Origin: Rachicladosporium sp. CCFEE 5018
Lineage: Eukaryota > Ascomycota > Dothideomycetes > Cladosporiales > Cladosporiaceae
Length of the DNA stretch: 64,000 bases
Assembly (NCBI GenBank): GCA_002077045.2
Contig: KZ111183.1
Coordinates: 33,489 to 97,488, forward strand
Direction of reading: 5' to 3'
In this document: in pieces, positions 55,604 to 64,000 of the stretch
Position numbering within the stretch: the first letter of the stretch is position 1
How the letters are laid out: each line of letters opens with the position of its first letter
Notes under the pieces: generated by a model
The model's input: the letters and a program-made list of their open reading frames with translations, nothing else
Database searches by the model: none
Told to the model about the DNA's origin: nothing
Position numbers and translations under genes: made by a program

Positions 55604-56328
55604 TCACTTACAGTCTTCTGGTGCACCGCATGGCATCCTACAAGAAGCCAGCGCATTCCGCAGTCCCTGACACTCCGGTGGCGCAGGGACCGAACTCTTC
55701 ATTCCGCGGAGTACCGTATGCGTGAGCTTGTGATGCTCTTTGCTCATCACATTCAAGCGGAGGAGATACTGAATGTTGAGGCTGCTAGCAGCTGGATGCT
55801 GTATCCATCTCCCAAGACTGCGAGTGTCGAGGTCGGGGCCATCGACGATGAGCACAACCGTCATGCCGTAGATAGGTGCGCCGCCAGGTTCGCGCGCCCA
55901 AAGATAGTTGATGGCTTTGATGGCTTGCGAGAAGTCAAATCTGGGCACGTAGATCCTCAATGTGCGACTTGTGCTCAGTAGACTGTGGCGTTTGTGCTGC
56001 AGGAACTCGGTCCTGATGAACTTGCAGATGGTCACCAGCGGGGAGATCACTACGCAAGGTTCTGCCTAGGCGCCGCGAGAGGGTACAACCAGTGTGTGCG
56101 CCGGTAAGATGAGGTCGTAGATCAAGCAACGCACTTCCGTAGGTAGATCGAGGATCGGACACTGTGAGGGTCAGTGGAAGTAAGACACAATGAGCGAGCG
56201 GGAAGGATTGCAGTATCATCTGAGGCCAACACACTCTTGAATGGTGCAGGGGGATGGCGACGGCGACGACGTTTGCCAGATTCAGTGGGGCGTTTCCTAC
56301 TTGCCTTGTCGCTGCGTCGCCTAGCCAT
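55604..56328 (-). pseudogene. LPxEVR-type paralog with in-frame TAG (copy C)
   Basis: Same as 5150-5874. The premature TAG is at 56068-56066. Because all three copies share it, it is unlikely to be a random sequencing error unless they were assembled from the same reads. Confidence 0.6.
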
Positions 56329-56576
56329 CTTGGCACTTTCGTGAAGCAGATTGAGCAAGATTGGAGTATTGCAGTATGAAGAGTGCAAGCAGCAGTGTGG
56401 CACAGTAGGCGGGAGTAGCCGCGGCTGATGTGACACCTTGAGAGAACAAGTGGATGAGTGGACGACACCCTATAGACGTTTTCAGCGATATACGATCTTG
56501 ATGGGTATCTAAGACGTCCGGTCCCTGCCTCGCACCTTCGGAAGGCTTGTCAGCGGCCTGTGAGTAGGCATGCGCG

Positions 56577-58061
56577 TCAGAACCCTCGGATGTCCCACGG
56601 CTCTGACCTTAGAGGCCCCTTTAACGAGCTCATGCCCCGGTGCAAAACGGAGCCCTGTCCAGCCTTCCCGACGAGTCTTTCTCCGTTTCGATCCCACATG
56701 ACATTGCCGCGCAAGATCGTATACCTAGGCCACTGCGTCAGAGGCTTCCCTTCGTAAGGCGTGTAGTCAACGTTATGGTGCAACATCTCGTTGGTCAAAG
56801 CGAAGGTGCCGAGCTTGCCTGATGGGTACCATATGACCAGGTCTGCATCGCTCTGACCCGGTGAGATGGTGCCCTTGCGGGGGTACAACCCGTAAAGCTT
56901 CGCAGCGTTAGTAGCTGTCACCTCGACAAATCGTTTCATCTCCAATCGCTCGGCGCTCATAGCCAGAGGTAATCGGGTCTCAACACCTGGACAGCCATTC
57001 GGAATGTACTTGAACTGGCCCTCTGGAAACTCTGCTGTGATGCATGTCTTCTTTCCCGTCTCGCTGTCGTCGTAGATGAACGGACAGTGGTCGCTACTGA
57101 GAACCGTGAACGTGCCGTCCTCGAGACCTTGCCAGATGCCCTCTTGATCTTGCTCATTCTCCCGAGGTGGCGGAGAGCAGACGCACTTTGCACCTTCGAA
57201 CCCAGGCTTGTCAAGGTCAGCCTTAGTGAGGAAGAGATATTGTGGGCAAGTTTCGGCATACACTGGGAGCCCGCGAGACTGTGCTGAGCGAATATGCGAT
57301 GCGGATGCTGGCGAGCTGATGTGGACGAGCAGAATGGGCACGTCAATGAACTCGGATAGACAGATGGCACGGTATGTAGCTTCGATCTCAGCCATGGCCG
57401 GATGAGAAGTAGCGTGATATCGAGGAGCATACATCTTTCGCTTCTCAAGTTGAGCCGTCATCCAGATGATCAAGTCATTGTTCTCGGCGTGTATTAGCGT
57501 CGTGATGCCGTGTTCTCTCGCCGCGAGTAAAGTGTCTAGTATCTGCCCATCGTTCAACTGCAATGCTGCGTAAGTCATGTAGATCTTGAGAGACGAGATC
57601 CCTTTCTCCCTCAAAGTGGGGAACTCAGCCAGCGCCTTGTCCGACGGATTTGAGACGAGCAGATGGAAAGAGTAGTCTGTATAGCATCTATTCTTCGCCT
57701 TCTTGTGGGTAACCTCGAGGGTTGACAGGAGGCTGTCTTCGGTCCTCTGCTGTGGTGCGAATGCAATGATCGTAGTCGTGCCTCCACAGATAGCTGATCT
57801 GGTGCCGGTTTCGAACGTATCTGCACTGCTGCCCTTGCCGAAGAGCTGCGGTTCTTCGAGATGAACATGAGCGTCTATACCGCCGGGCGTGATATAGCCA
57901 CCTTCAGCATCGATCGTGCGCCCAATGGTATTATTGCTGAAGCTTCCGCGAGGACCCAGGGATGCGATCTGCTCGCCTTTGATTGCAATGTCCACCTCCG
58001 AGATCGCTTCATCAGTAACCACGATACCATTGATGATGACGAGGTCATAATCAAGCGCCAT
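56577..58061 (-). CDS. PYD2: Dihydropyrimidinase (copy C)
   Basis: Third identical copy of the 494-aa enzyme described at 6123-7607, with the same 318-bp upstream region. Confidence 0.92.
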   Translation of the reverse strand: MALDYDLVIINGIVVTDEAISEVDIAIKGEQIASLGPRGSFSNNTIGRTIDAEGGYITPGGIDAHVHLEEPQLFGKGSSADTFETGTRSAICGGTTTIIAFAPQQRTEDSLLSTLEVTHKKAKNRCYTDYSFHLLVSNPSDKALAEFPTLREKGISSLKIYMTYAALQLNDGQILDTLLAAREHGITTLIHAENNDLIIWMTAQLEKRKMYAPRYHATSHPAMAEIEATYRAICLSEFIDVPILLVHISSPASASHIRSAQSRGLPVYAETCPQYLFLTKADLDKPGFEGAKCVCSPPPRENEQDQEGIWQGLEDGTFTVLSSDHCPFIYDDSETGKKTCITAEFPEGQFKYIPNGCPGVETRLPLAMSAERLEMKRFVEVTATNAAKLYGLYPRKGTISPGQSDADLVIWYPSGKLGTFALTNEMLHHNVDYTPYEGKPLTQWPRYTILRGNVMWDRNGERLVGKAGQGSVLHRGMSSLKGPLRSEPWDIRGF

Positions 58062-58379
58062 GGCACCTATTTCTCCGCAAAAGGATGGCGTCTTGTGGGA
58101 TCACGAATGGCGAGGGCTATAGTACCAACAGAACAGATCGAGTATGGCTCAGAGGCGGCCATTGATAGTAAAGTAAATGTCGTACTCGAGCCTATCTGCA
58201 ACGCATCTGCTTATCTTTGACATTTGTTTACGTCATAGCGTCCTGTGCGTTTCTATGCTGTACGTGTGACAACAGTTGGATGATCAGCAGTCGTACTCTC
58301 TATGCTCGCAAAGCAAGCGGTATGTGAATGTAACGTTGTACTGAATGTGCGGAGACGCGCTGCGCAGCTTGTGCTCGAC

Positions 58380-61300
58380 TCAGCCGCCGAAATCCATTTT
58401 CAAAGCAATCGTAGGCTCCGTATCACCATTGGTGTCCTGACTGACTTGCGCTCCCGCTCGAGCCTTCAGTATGCGCTCCAGTAAGCTCCTATGCGCACTT
58501 GACAATGCGTTGATGCCAGTTCTGAAGCTTGCGTTGTCCGCCGTAGCCAGCTCCAAAATTCTCGCTGCAGTCTCTTGATGTAGAGAGGGCCCACCTTGCT
58601 CTGCTCTTTGCAGTAGCGCGGACAGAACCATGACCAGTGCCGGCAGTCTACCCTCTGCAGGTATGCGCGGAACGTATGCCGTCAATGTTTGAGCTACCAG
58701 CGTAAGGCTCTCGTCGAGTCCCTCGACCTCGGGCGGCGCGGACAGAAACGCCAGCGCGTGTGTCAAGAAGTGACGAGGTGCTATTTGCGCCATGAGCAGG
58801 GTACGTATGCAGCCAGCGGCTACTCGGGACGTCATGCGACTTTCCAGACACTCGCACAAGTCTTCAACAAACTTGTTGACGGCGGCATTGGTGTTTACAA
58901 ACACGTCCGGCGCAGTGGAGATGAGAACAGTGCATGCCAGAAGAGTGTTTTTCTCACAGGCAAGACTGGCCTCCGTCTCCCGCTTCTGTGCGTTCCTGAG
59001 GATGAGCTGAAATCGCTTGAGGGTATTGATAAGCTGACTGTGAGTTTCAGGCTGGACATCTGCGACTATGCTGACGATGAAGCGGCGTAGGATCGGCAAA
59101 GTCTGCGGCACGACAGCCGCTTGACATGATCCTGTGCCGCAGATCGTTACGAAGATGTGGAGAATAGTCGCGTGCAGATCAGTGCGTATGATGGATGGAA
59201 AGACCTCCGAAACGTCTACTAGAGCCTGCATGCTGGTACGGACGAGCGCGTCTGCCTCATCAGAGGACTCCAAACGGACTGATACAGGGTTATCGGAGAG
59301 ACCAGGCACGAGGCCAGAGATGACCAGGACGATAATCCGCGTGAGCTCGAACAGCTGCTCGATATCATCTGACAGACCTTCGCCATTGACTTGTGTCTCC
59401 TCGCTACTTTGACGCGAAGACGGATGGGTGATGCATAGATTTCTCGCAATCTCGACAATGATGGCTTGTACGCCGAGACTTTCGGTGAGCACCATGCGAT
59501 CAAGCAAGTCCATGCATTCCGAGAAGACGACATCTTGGTATATCGCCTTGCCAGAGACAGAAGGCCGCAGGATTTTCTTGAGTGCTTGGAGGATGTCCAT
59601 ATTGCGTTGCGAGGTCACAATGTCGTCTTCAGCCGTACGCACTGCAAGCGATTCGAAAGCGAGGCCAAAGAGCACGAAAAAAAACGCAACGGGCTCCTCG
59701 TGGTAATTGATGCCAGCGCTCTTCCGTCTCGAGATTCCGTTGGTCCCTTCTGCCTTGATCACTGTGTTCTTGTTGTCCAGTGCATCAAACACGAACTCCG
59801 AGTCTTCGTCAACAAGACTAGCAATGGCGTCGACCAGACTGAGCCACGAGTCCTGATAGAAGGCAAGCAGGGTCTGGCGATTCAGTGCAGCATACACACT
59901 GTCAAGGTCGTCGTTGGGGCCTGGAGGACCAATTACAGCGGAAATATCCGGCTCGAATCGCAGTCGCGCGTATTCTCGTAGTGAGCTCAGCCAAAGCGGC
60001 ACTAGCTGAGCTATGTGTGGCTTTACTACGACTTCGAGATACTTCTGTTCAACACTTGCCACCTGCAGCTCTGCCCAAGCGGAGAAGATTGCCATGCGGA
60101 CCATGACTTGCGCGTTGGAGCTAAGTGCACGCAGGTCACCTATGGTCGCAGTCTCGGAGTCCTTCGAGAAGCTTTCCAATGCCGAGACCAACAGCTTCAA
60201 GATGCGGCCCATGCGCTCTATATCAGTCACAATGCCAGTAGAGATGAAGGTGGCACATACGTCCACGGCTTCGGCTGCGAGCTCGGGTGAGGAGTCCGCC
60301 GCAAACGCGGGTGTCAGCGCTGAGCTGATCTGTGCCTGGTACTGCTCGAGTAGCATAGCTTCGGCGAAGTCCGGATCTGGTGTGCGTCCAAACATCTTGA
60401 GGATCTGCTCCACGATGCGCAGACCGACTATGCGCAACGCAGCAACGGAAGCTGTCGATGCGGAGAAAGCGATGCGGACGATATCGGCCAGCTTGTACTG
60501 TAGCGCCGCCTCGCCTGACGTGTCCTCACGAATGGCAGCCTCTTTACTGATCGTGGCAATGAGAGTGAACAGCAGCTCCATGGCAAAGAGTCGAACTTGC
60601 CACCGCATGAGTTCCTGCGTCGAGGTCGGTGTCTGCGAGTCGTCCTCTTTGGCAGCGCCTTCGCTGACAGCGAACCCAGCCACTTCTTCGTCGACGACAT
60701 CTGGCGCCGGTGTGTTCTTCGGCAGGGCTGTCTTCGGCTGCTCAACCCTCGACTTAGACTTCGTTAGGACAGTATTGCACCTCGCAATCCACTCCGCAGG
60801 GTCGCTACTGCCGGTCTGCTGCAGCCAATTCAGAAAGATATTGCGAACTGCTGGTGAGTCTGGCTGTGCGTTCAAATACTCCCAAAGCCTTTCCTCGAGC
60901 CCTGGCTTTGCTGTGCTAATGATCTCGGGCGCGTCCCGTCGCATGAGGCTAAACATGCCGCTTACCGCTGCATGTGAGAGCTCCGCTGAGTCAGAGTCGA
61001 TGTTGGCTTGAAGACGCCTTACGTAATCGTCTGTCTGCAGATGTCCGGGCGCGTAGACTGAGAGATGTTCCATGCATCGTAAGCTCGCCAGCAAAGTCTC
61101 TACCTCAGTCTCGACGTCGAACAGACCGACCAGTGTAAGGATCATGTCTCTGCTTTTCGTCATGTCCTGGAGAGCTGGCCCGAGCACGTTGATCAAGGCG
61201 TCCACCCCATGCGCAATGGCAGCCGAGATGGGGAGGTCGAGCGACATGTTCGACGAGGCAAGCGTCACATTCTCACTGTTGTGATTGTCGGACACAAAGA

Positions 61301-64000
61301 GTTGGCTCAACATACCCAGCGTACTAGTCACGTAAGCTGAGAAATTTAGACCGGCGGATTCAGCAACTCTTCCCAACGCCTCGAGCGCCCAGAAGTGCAC
61401 AAGTGGGTGAGAGTCCGCGGCGAGCGACATGAGAATGCCGACTATGTTCTTCATATGATAGCCTGCAGCCATGCCGCCCAGTCGCGTATGTATACAAGCC
61501 AAGGCTAGTGCGCAGCCGGCTCGCACATGTGGCTCACGATTGCTGACGATTATCTCGATGAGTTGCGTAACCTCGTTCGTGGTGAGTGCACTCCCAGAGC
61601 TGCTGCAGAGTCGGCCTAGTGCATCGGCTGCCAGAAGTCGGACGCTATGATCTGGGTCCTTGATTAGAACGTGCAGGATGTCCTGCAACACTTTCTCTGC
61701 TTGCGCGCTCTGCAGACTGCCTTTTGTGCTTCCAGTGTCGCCTGTCGTGACCCGGAGCGAAAGATACAAGGCAAGTGCAATATTCACTGTGATTGCAGCC
61801 TTTCGGGCGGGGTCCTTCTGTAAGCTAGATGAGGAAAGTGAAGCTGATACCTGCTCAAGCACGCTCTCTTGCACTTTCGGTGTTTGCAATGGTAATGACA
61901 GTCCGAACACTGCAATCGCTGCGTTGACTGTCTCTGTGTCTGCGATAACGGGCAGTGAAACGCCGTCGACGTCAGGGTCTATGTAGCATGCCGCCGGATC
62001 ATACTCTGCGGCGCCAATGACAGGTGTCATACTAATATCATTGACAACCGCTTCATCGTCTGATCTTGATGTCCAGTGTCGGGCTTGATCGCGGCTGGCA
62101 GGATCCCGGACATCGAGCCTGCAAACGAGACTGCTTACGCCAAAGCCGTGGTTGTCAGCCGTTTCCCATATGCTCTCGAATGTACCCGATGAGCCAGCGA
62201 TAGATGCACTGAGTGAATTCGGTGCAGCGTAGTCAGTGCTAGAGAATGATGCGACAGCCAACGGTAGCATCATAGAGTGGGAAGCAGACTCAATGGCGCC
62301 ATGCGAGCTCCGGGTCAACAATAAAGAAAAGCAGCGAAACACTCGGCGTCGTACTGTGACTTCGTAATCTTGAAGCTGCATGCTAGGCCTCAGTCTGTTG
62401 CTGGGATCGTCTGTAGTCTTCTTCTGTGGTAGACCCTGAAGGAAAGCCACAGTGTGCTCCAGCATGGCTGACAGTCTCCTCGACGTGTCAAGGGTGAGCA
62501 GCCGCTGATTGAAGGTCAAGAACGCCTCGATCGATCCGAGCGCGGTTTCACGAACGTGAGCCAGGTAGCTGAGCTCGAACACACTGCGCTTGGTCGTGCT
62601 CTCGTTCGGCAGTGGCTTTGGGAGTGCGTTCTTCCACAACAGCATCAGCTGAGGCAGGTGGATCTTGACGAAGTTCGGCCCAAGTGACATGAGACCGCCA
62701 ATCATCACCCAAGCGACTTGTAGCTGGCAGCCCGAGATGCGAAGGTCAGAGCTGCTGCTGCTCTTGAGCAAGTTGGTTGCTTGCTCGAGCACACGTGCAT
62801 ACACGTCCACTGAACCATACAGCGGGTGTCGAATCGAAGCGCTGAGCACCGCCGACAGACCATGCGCATAGCCTATGCATCGCTTTGGACTCTGTCGTTG
62901 CGTGTTCAGTAAGTTCAACTCGCGACTGACACTGTTCATACAGATGGTTACAGAAGGTAGCAGCTGCTGCGGTACGGCGAGTACGAGTGCTTTCAGCGCT
63001 CTCGCAGCGTGTATCTGCACTACAAAGCTAGGGTGCTGTAGAACCTGTAGCAGTCCTTCCCGGCACAGCTCCGCAATCGTACCGGCTCCGGCAGCGAGAC
63101 ATTGTATGAGGGAAGTCAGTGCGCTCACAGCGGCTGTCAGAGTCTGCTTCGTAGGTTCTGCACGCTCTTTGATTGCCTGTGGGTAGTCCTTGATGATCTC
63201 ATTGAGCAGAAATCGGCTTGCATTCAATTGTGCCGTTTCGCCCAGCATACGTCCAATGACTCGCTCTAGAACGACACGAACGTACCTTCGGCTTGCAAGT
63301 TGTCGATATTTGTTGAAGGTGAGTCCAGGATGACTGAGAACGTCTACGAAGAGATGTCTGGCGATCTCGCCGTAGTGCTGTTCGACCACGCTCTCACCAA
63401 GACTCCGAAAGATCCTGATGTAGGTGTTGATGACAGCGCCGCGCGCTCGGTGAGTTGTGGTCGACCGCATATACTGCATGGAGAGGGTCCTCATGATCTC
63501 GGCGAGACTCAGCGAGAGCGAAGTCGCTGGCTTCTCGGGGACAGGTGATGATGTGCGCTCGATCTCTTCGTCCGCCTCTTCGCCGGGTGTCTTCTTCTTC
63601 GCCTTTTTGGGCTTCCTGATGCGAGGGATTGCCTCCTTGTTGGGCGACTCGGAGTGAGCTTTCACCAGTACCGCTGATAGACATGACACAGCCGCACGCC
63701 GCAAGGCGATCGAAGTGCTCTCCATAGATTTCCATAGCGCGGTCTGTAGCTTTTCAAAGTCGTTCGAGTTGTCGAAGTAGGTCGTGTGGTTTATCAGCTG
63801 CTCGAGGGACTTGCAAGCAGACGCCTGTACGAGAAAAGACTTCTCTCCAGCAACGGCGCTTCTGGCCAGCTTCCAGATATTGCGCCCCAACTCCTCGTCG
63901 ATCGCAGCCACAATGCCTTTGACCACTTTGCCCAATGCGCGATAGATTGCACTTCGATACCCTGCATCATTCGCAGCAGGCTTGAATTGCTTCAACAACG
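58380..64000 (-). CDS. LAA1: HEATR5/Laa1-family HEAT-repeat protein, runs off window edge (copy C)
   Basis: The most complete copy, with about 1,873 codons visible and the frame still open at the window edge, so the true start is outside. The extra 5' part (63616-64000) adds more helical repeat sequence, including FLVQASACKSLEQLINHTTYF and STSIALRRAAVSCLSAVLVKA, then the Lys-rich linker RKPKKAKKKTPGEE. One residue differs from copies A and B (Ser for Asn in MNSV(S/N)REL, near 62926), with a few silent changes at 62760-63080. HEATR5 proteins are usually around 2,000 residues, so perhaps 100-200 residues are missing. Confidence 0.9.
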   Translation of the reverse strand, partial: LLKQFKPAANDAGYRSAIYRALGKVVKGIVAAIDEELGRNIWKLARSAVAGEKSFLVQASACKSLEQLINHTTYFDNSNDFEKLQTALWKSMESTSIALRRAAVSCLSAVLVKAHSESPNKEAIPRIRKPKKAKKKTPGEEADEEIERTSSPVPEKPATSLSLSLAEIMRTLSMQYMRSTTTHRARGAVINTYIRIFRSLGESVVEQHYGEIARHLFVDVLSHPGLTFNKYRQLASRRYVRVVLERVIGRMLGETAQLNASRFLLNEIIKDYPQAIKERAEPTKQTLTAAVSALTSLIQCLAAGAGTIAELCREGLLQVLQHPSFVVQIHAARALKALVLAVPQQLLPSVTICMNSVSRELNLLNTQRQSPKRCIGYAHGLSAVLSASIRHPLYGSVDVYARVLEQATNLLKSSSSSDLRISGCQLQVAWVMIGGLMSLGPNFVKIHLPQLMLLWKNALPKPLPNESTTKRSVFELSYLAHVRETALGSIEAFLTFNQRLLTLDTSRRLSAMLEHTVAFLQGLPQKKTTDDPSNRLRPSMQLQDYEVTVRRRVFRCFSLLLTRSSHGAIESASHSMMLPLAVASFSSTDYAAPNSLSASIAGSSGTFESIWETADNHGFGVSSLVCRLDVRDPASRDQARHWTSRSDDEAVVNDISMTPVIGAAEYDPAACYIDPDVDGVSLPVIADTETVNAAIAVFGLSLPLQTPKVQESVLEQVSASLSSSSLQKDPARKAAITVNIALALYLSLRVTTGDTGSTKGSLQSAQAEKVLQDILHVLIKDPDHSVRLLAADALGRLCSSSGSALTTNEVTQLIEIIVSNREPHVRAGCALALACIHTRLGGMAAGYHMKNIVGILMSLAADSHPLVHFWALEALGRVAESAGLNFSAYVTSTLGMLSQLFVSDNHNSENVTLASSNMSLDLPISAAIAHGVDALINVLGPALQDMTKSRDMILTLVGLFDVETEVETLLASLRCMEHLSVYAPGHLQTDDYVRRLQANIDSDSAELSHAAVSGMFSLMRRDAPEIISTAKPGLEERLWEYLNAQPDSPAVRNIFLNWLQQTGSSDPAEWIARCNTVLTKSKSRVEQPKTALPKNTPAPDVVDEEVAGFAVSEGAAKEDDSQTPTSTQELMRWQVRLFAMELLFTLIATISKEAAIREDTSGEAALQYKLADIVRIAFSASTASVAALRIVGLRIVEQILKMFGRTPDPDFAEAMLLEQYQAQISSALTPAFAADSSPELAAEAVDVCATFISTGIVTDIERMGRILKLLVSALESFSKDSETATIGDLRALSSNAQVMVRMAIFSAWAELQVASVEQKYLEVVVKPHIAQLVPLWLSSLREYARLRFEPDISAVIGPPGPNDDLDSVYAALNRQTLLAFYQDSWLSLVDAIASLVDEDSEFVFDALDNKNTVIKAEGTNGISRRKSAGINYHEEPVAFFFVLFGLAFESLAVRTAEDDIVTSQRNMDILQALKKILRPSVSGKAIYQDVVFSECMDLLDRMVLTESLGVQAIIVEIARNLCITHPSSRQSSEETQVNGEGLSDDIEQLFELTRIIVLVISGLVPGLSDNPVSVRLESSDEADALVRTSMQALVDVSEVFPSIIRTDLHATILHIFVTICGTGSCQAAVVPQTLPILRRFIVSIVADVQPETHSQLINTLKRFQLILRNAQKRETEASLACEKNTLLACTVLISTAPDVFVNTNAAVNKFVEDLCECLESRMTSRVAAGCIRTLLMAQIAPRHFLTHALAFLSAPPEVEGLDESLTLVAQTLTAYVPRIPAEGRLPALVMVLSALLQRAEQGGPSLHQETAARILELATADNASFRTGINALSSAHRSLLERILKARAGAQVSQDTNGDTEPTIALKMDFGG

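Larger units (their letters stand above)
52297..64000. repeat. Triplicated block, copy C
   Basis: This third copy starts inside the last ATP2 exon, at the position equivalent to 1843 of copy A. It continues past the point where A and B stop (63615), so only this copy shows LAA1 sequence upstream of the breakpoint. It carries a few variants relative to A and B, clustered at 62760-63080. Confidence 0.95.

Noticed and set aside
1..64000. CRISPR arrays, bacterial operons, ribosome binding sites, rRNA genes
   Set aside because: The window is eukaryotic nuclear DNA with spliceosomal introns; no spacer-repeat array or rRNA sequence was seen.

Overview
This is nuclear DNA from a filamentous ascomycete. 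Introns are short (about 50-100 nt), with GT(or GC)-AG ends and CTAAC/CTGAC branch sites. The gene set is fungal: F1-ATPase beta, actin, Puf3, Cbf1, Fes1, eIF6, GH5 glucanase. Gene content and codon style suggest a dothideomycete, perhaps a black yeast-like member of the Capnodiales/Mycosphaerellales. The class is an inference and the species is unknown.

Layout. A block of genes occurs three times. Copy A is 1-13161, copy B is 37319-52196 and copy C is 52297-64000. The block holds ATP2 (ATP synthase beta), a mitochondrial NTF2-like protein, two tandem paralogs of a fungal LPxE(I/V)R-type family (one broken by an in-frame stop), PYD2 (dihydropyrimidinase) and LAA1 (HEATR5-type HEAT-repeat protein). 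Two runs of exactly 100 N separate the contigs. Copies A and B both end at the same base of LAA1, and copy C begins one base after an A/B variant site. The scaffold order therefore probably reflects unresolved haplotypes or an assembly graph, although a real segmental duplication is not excluded.

The single-copy middle (13262-37318) carries an aquaporin, PUF3, PEX4, an FMP32/MCUR1-type mitochondrial coiled-coil protein, CBF1, TIF6, an RNase T1-fold protein without a signal peptide, a secreted GH5 exo-beta-1,3-glucanase, FES1 and ACT1. There are long gene-poor stretches and, downstream of ACT1, a degenerate tandem repeat with a period near 127 bp.

The most notable locus is ATP2 in copy B. One of its spliceosomal introns has grown to 1,771 nt and contains a complete gene on the same strand for a GIY-YIG nuclease-like protein with two C-terminal C2H2 zinc fingers. 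Copy A has a 56-nt intron at almost the same place (an empty site). Between A and B, synonymous divergence peaks at about 20% in the exon just 3' of the insertion. It falls to about 5% and then 3% upstream and to near zero a few hundred bases downstream. This is the pattern expected of co-conversion around a homing event. I read it as a candidate nuclear, spliceosomal-intron-borne homing endonuclease gene with occupied and empty alleles in one assembly.
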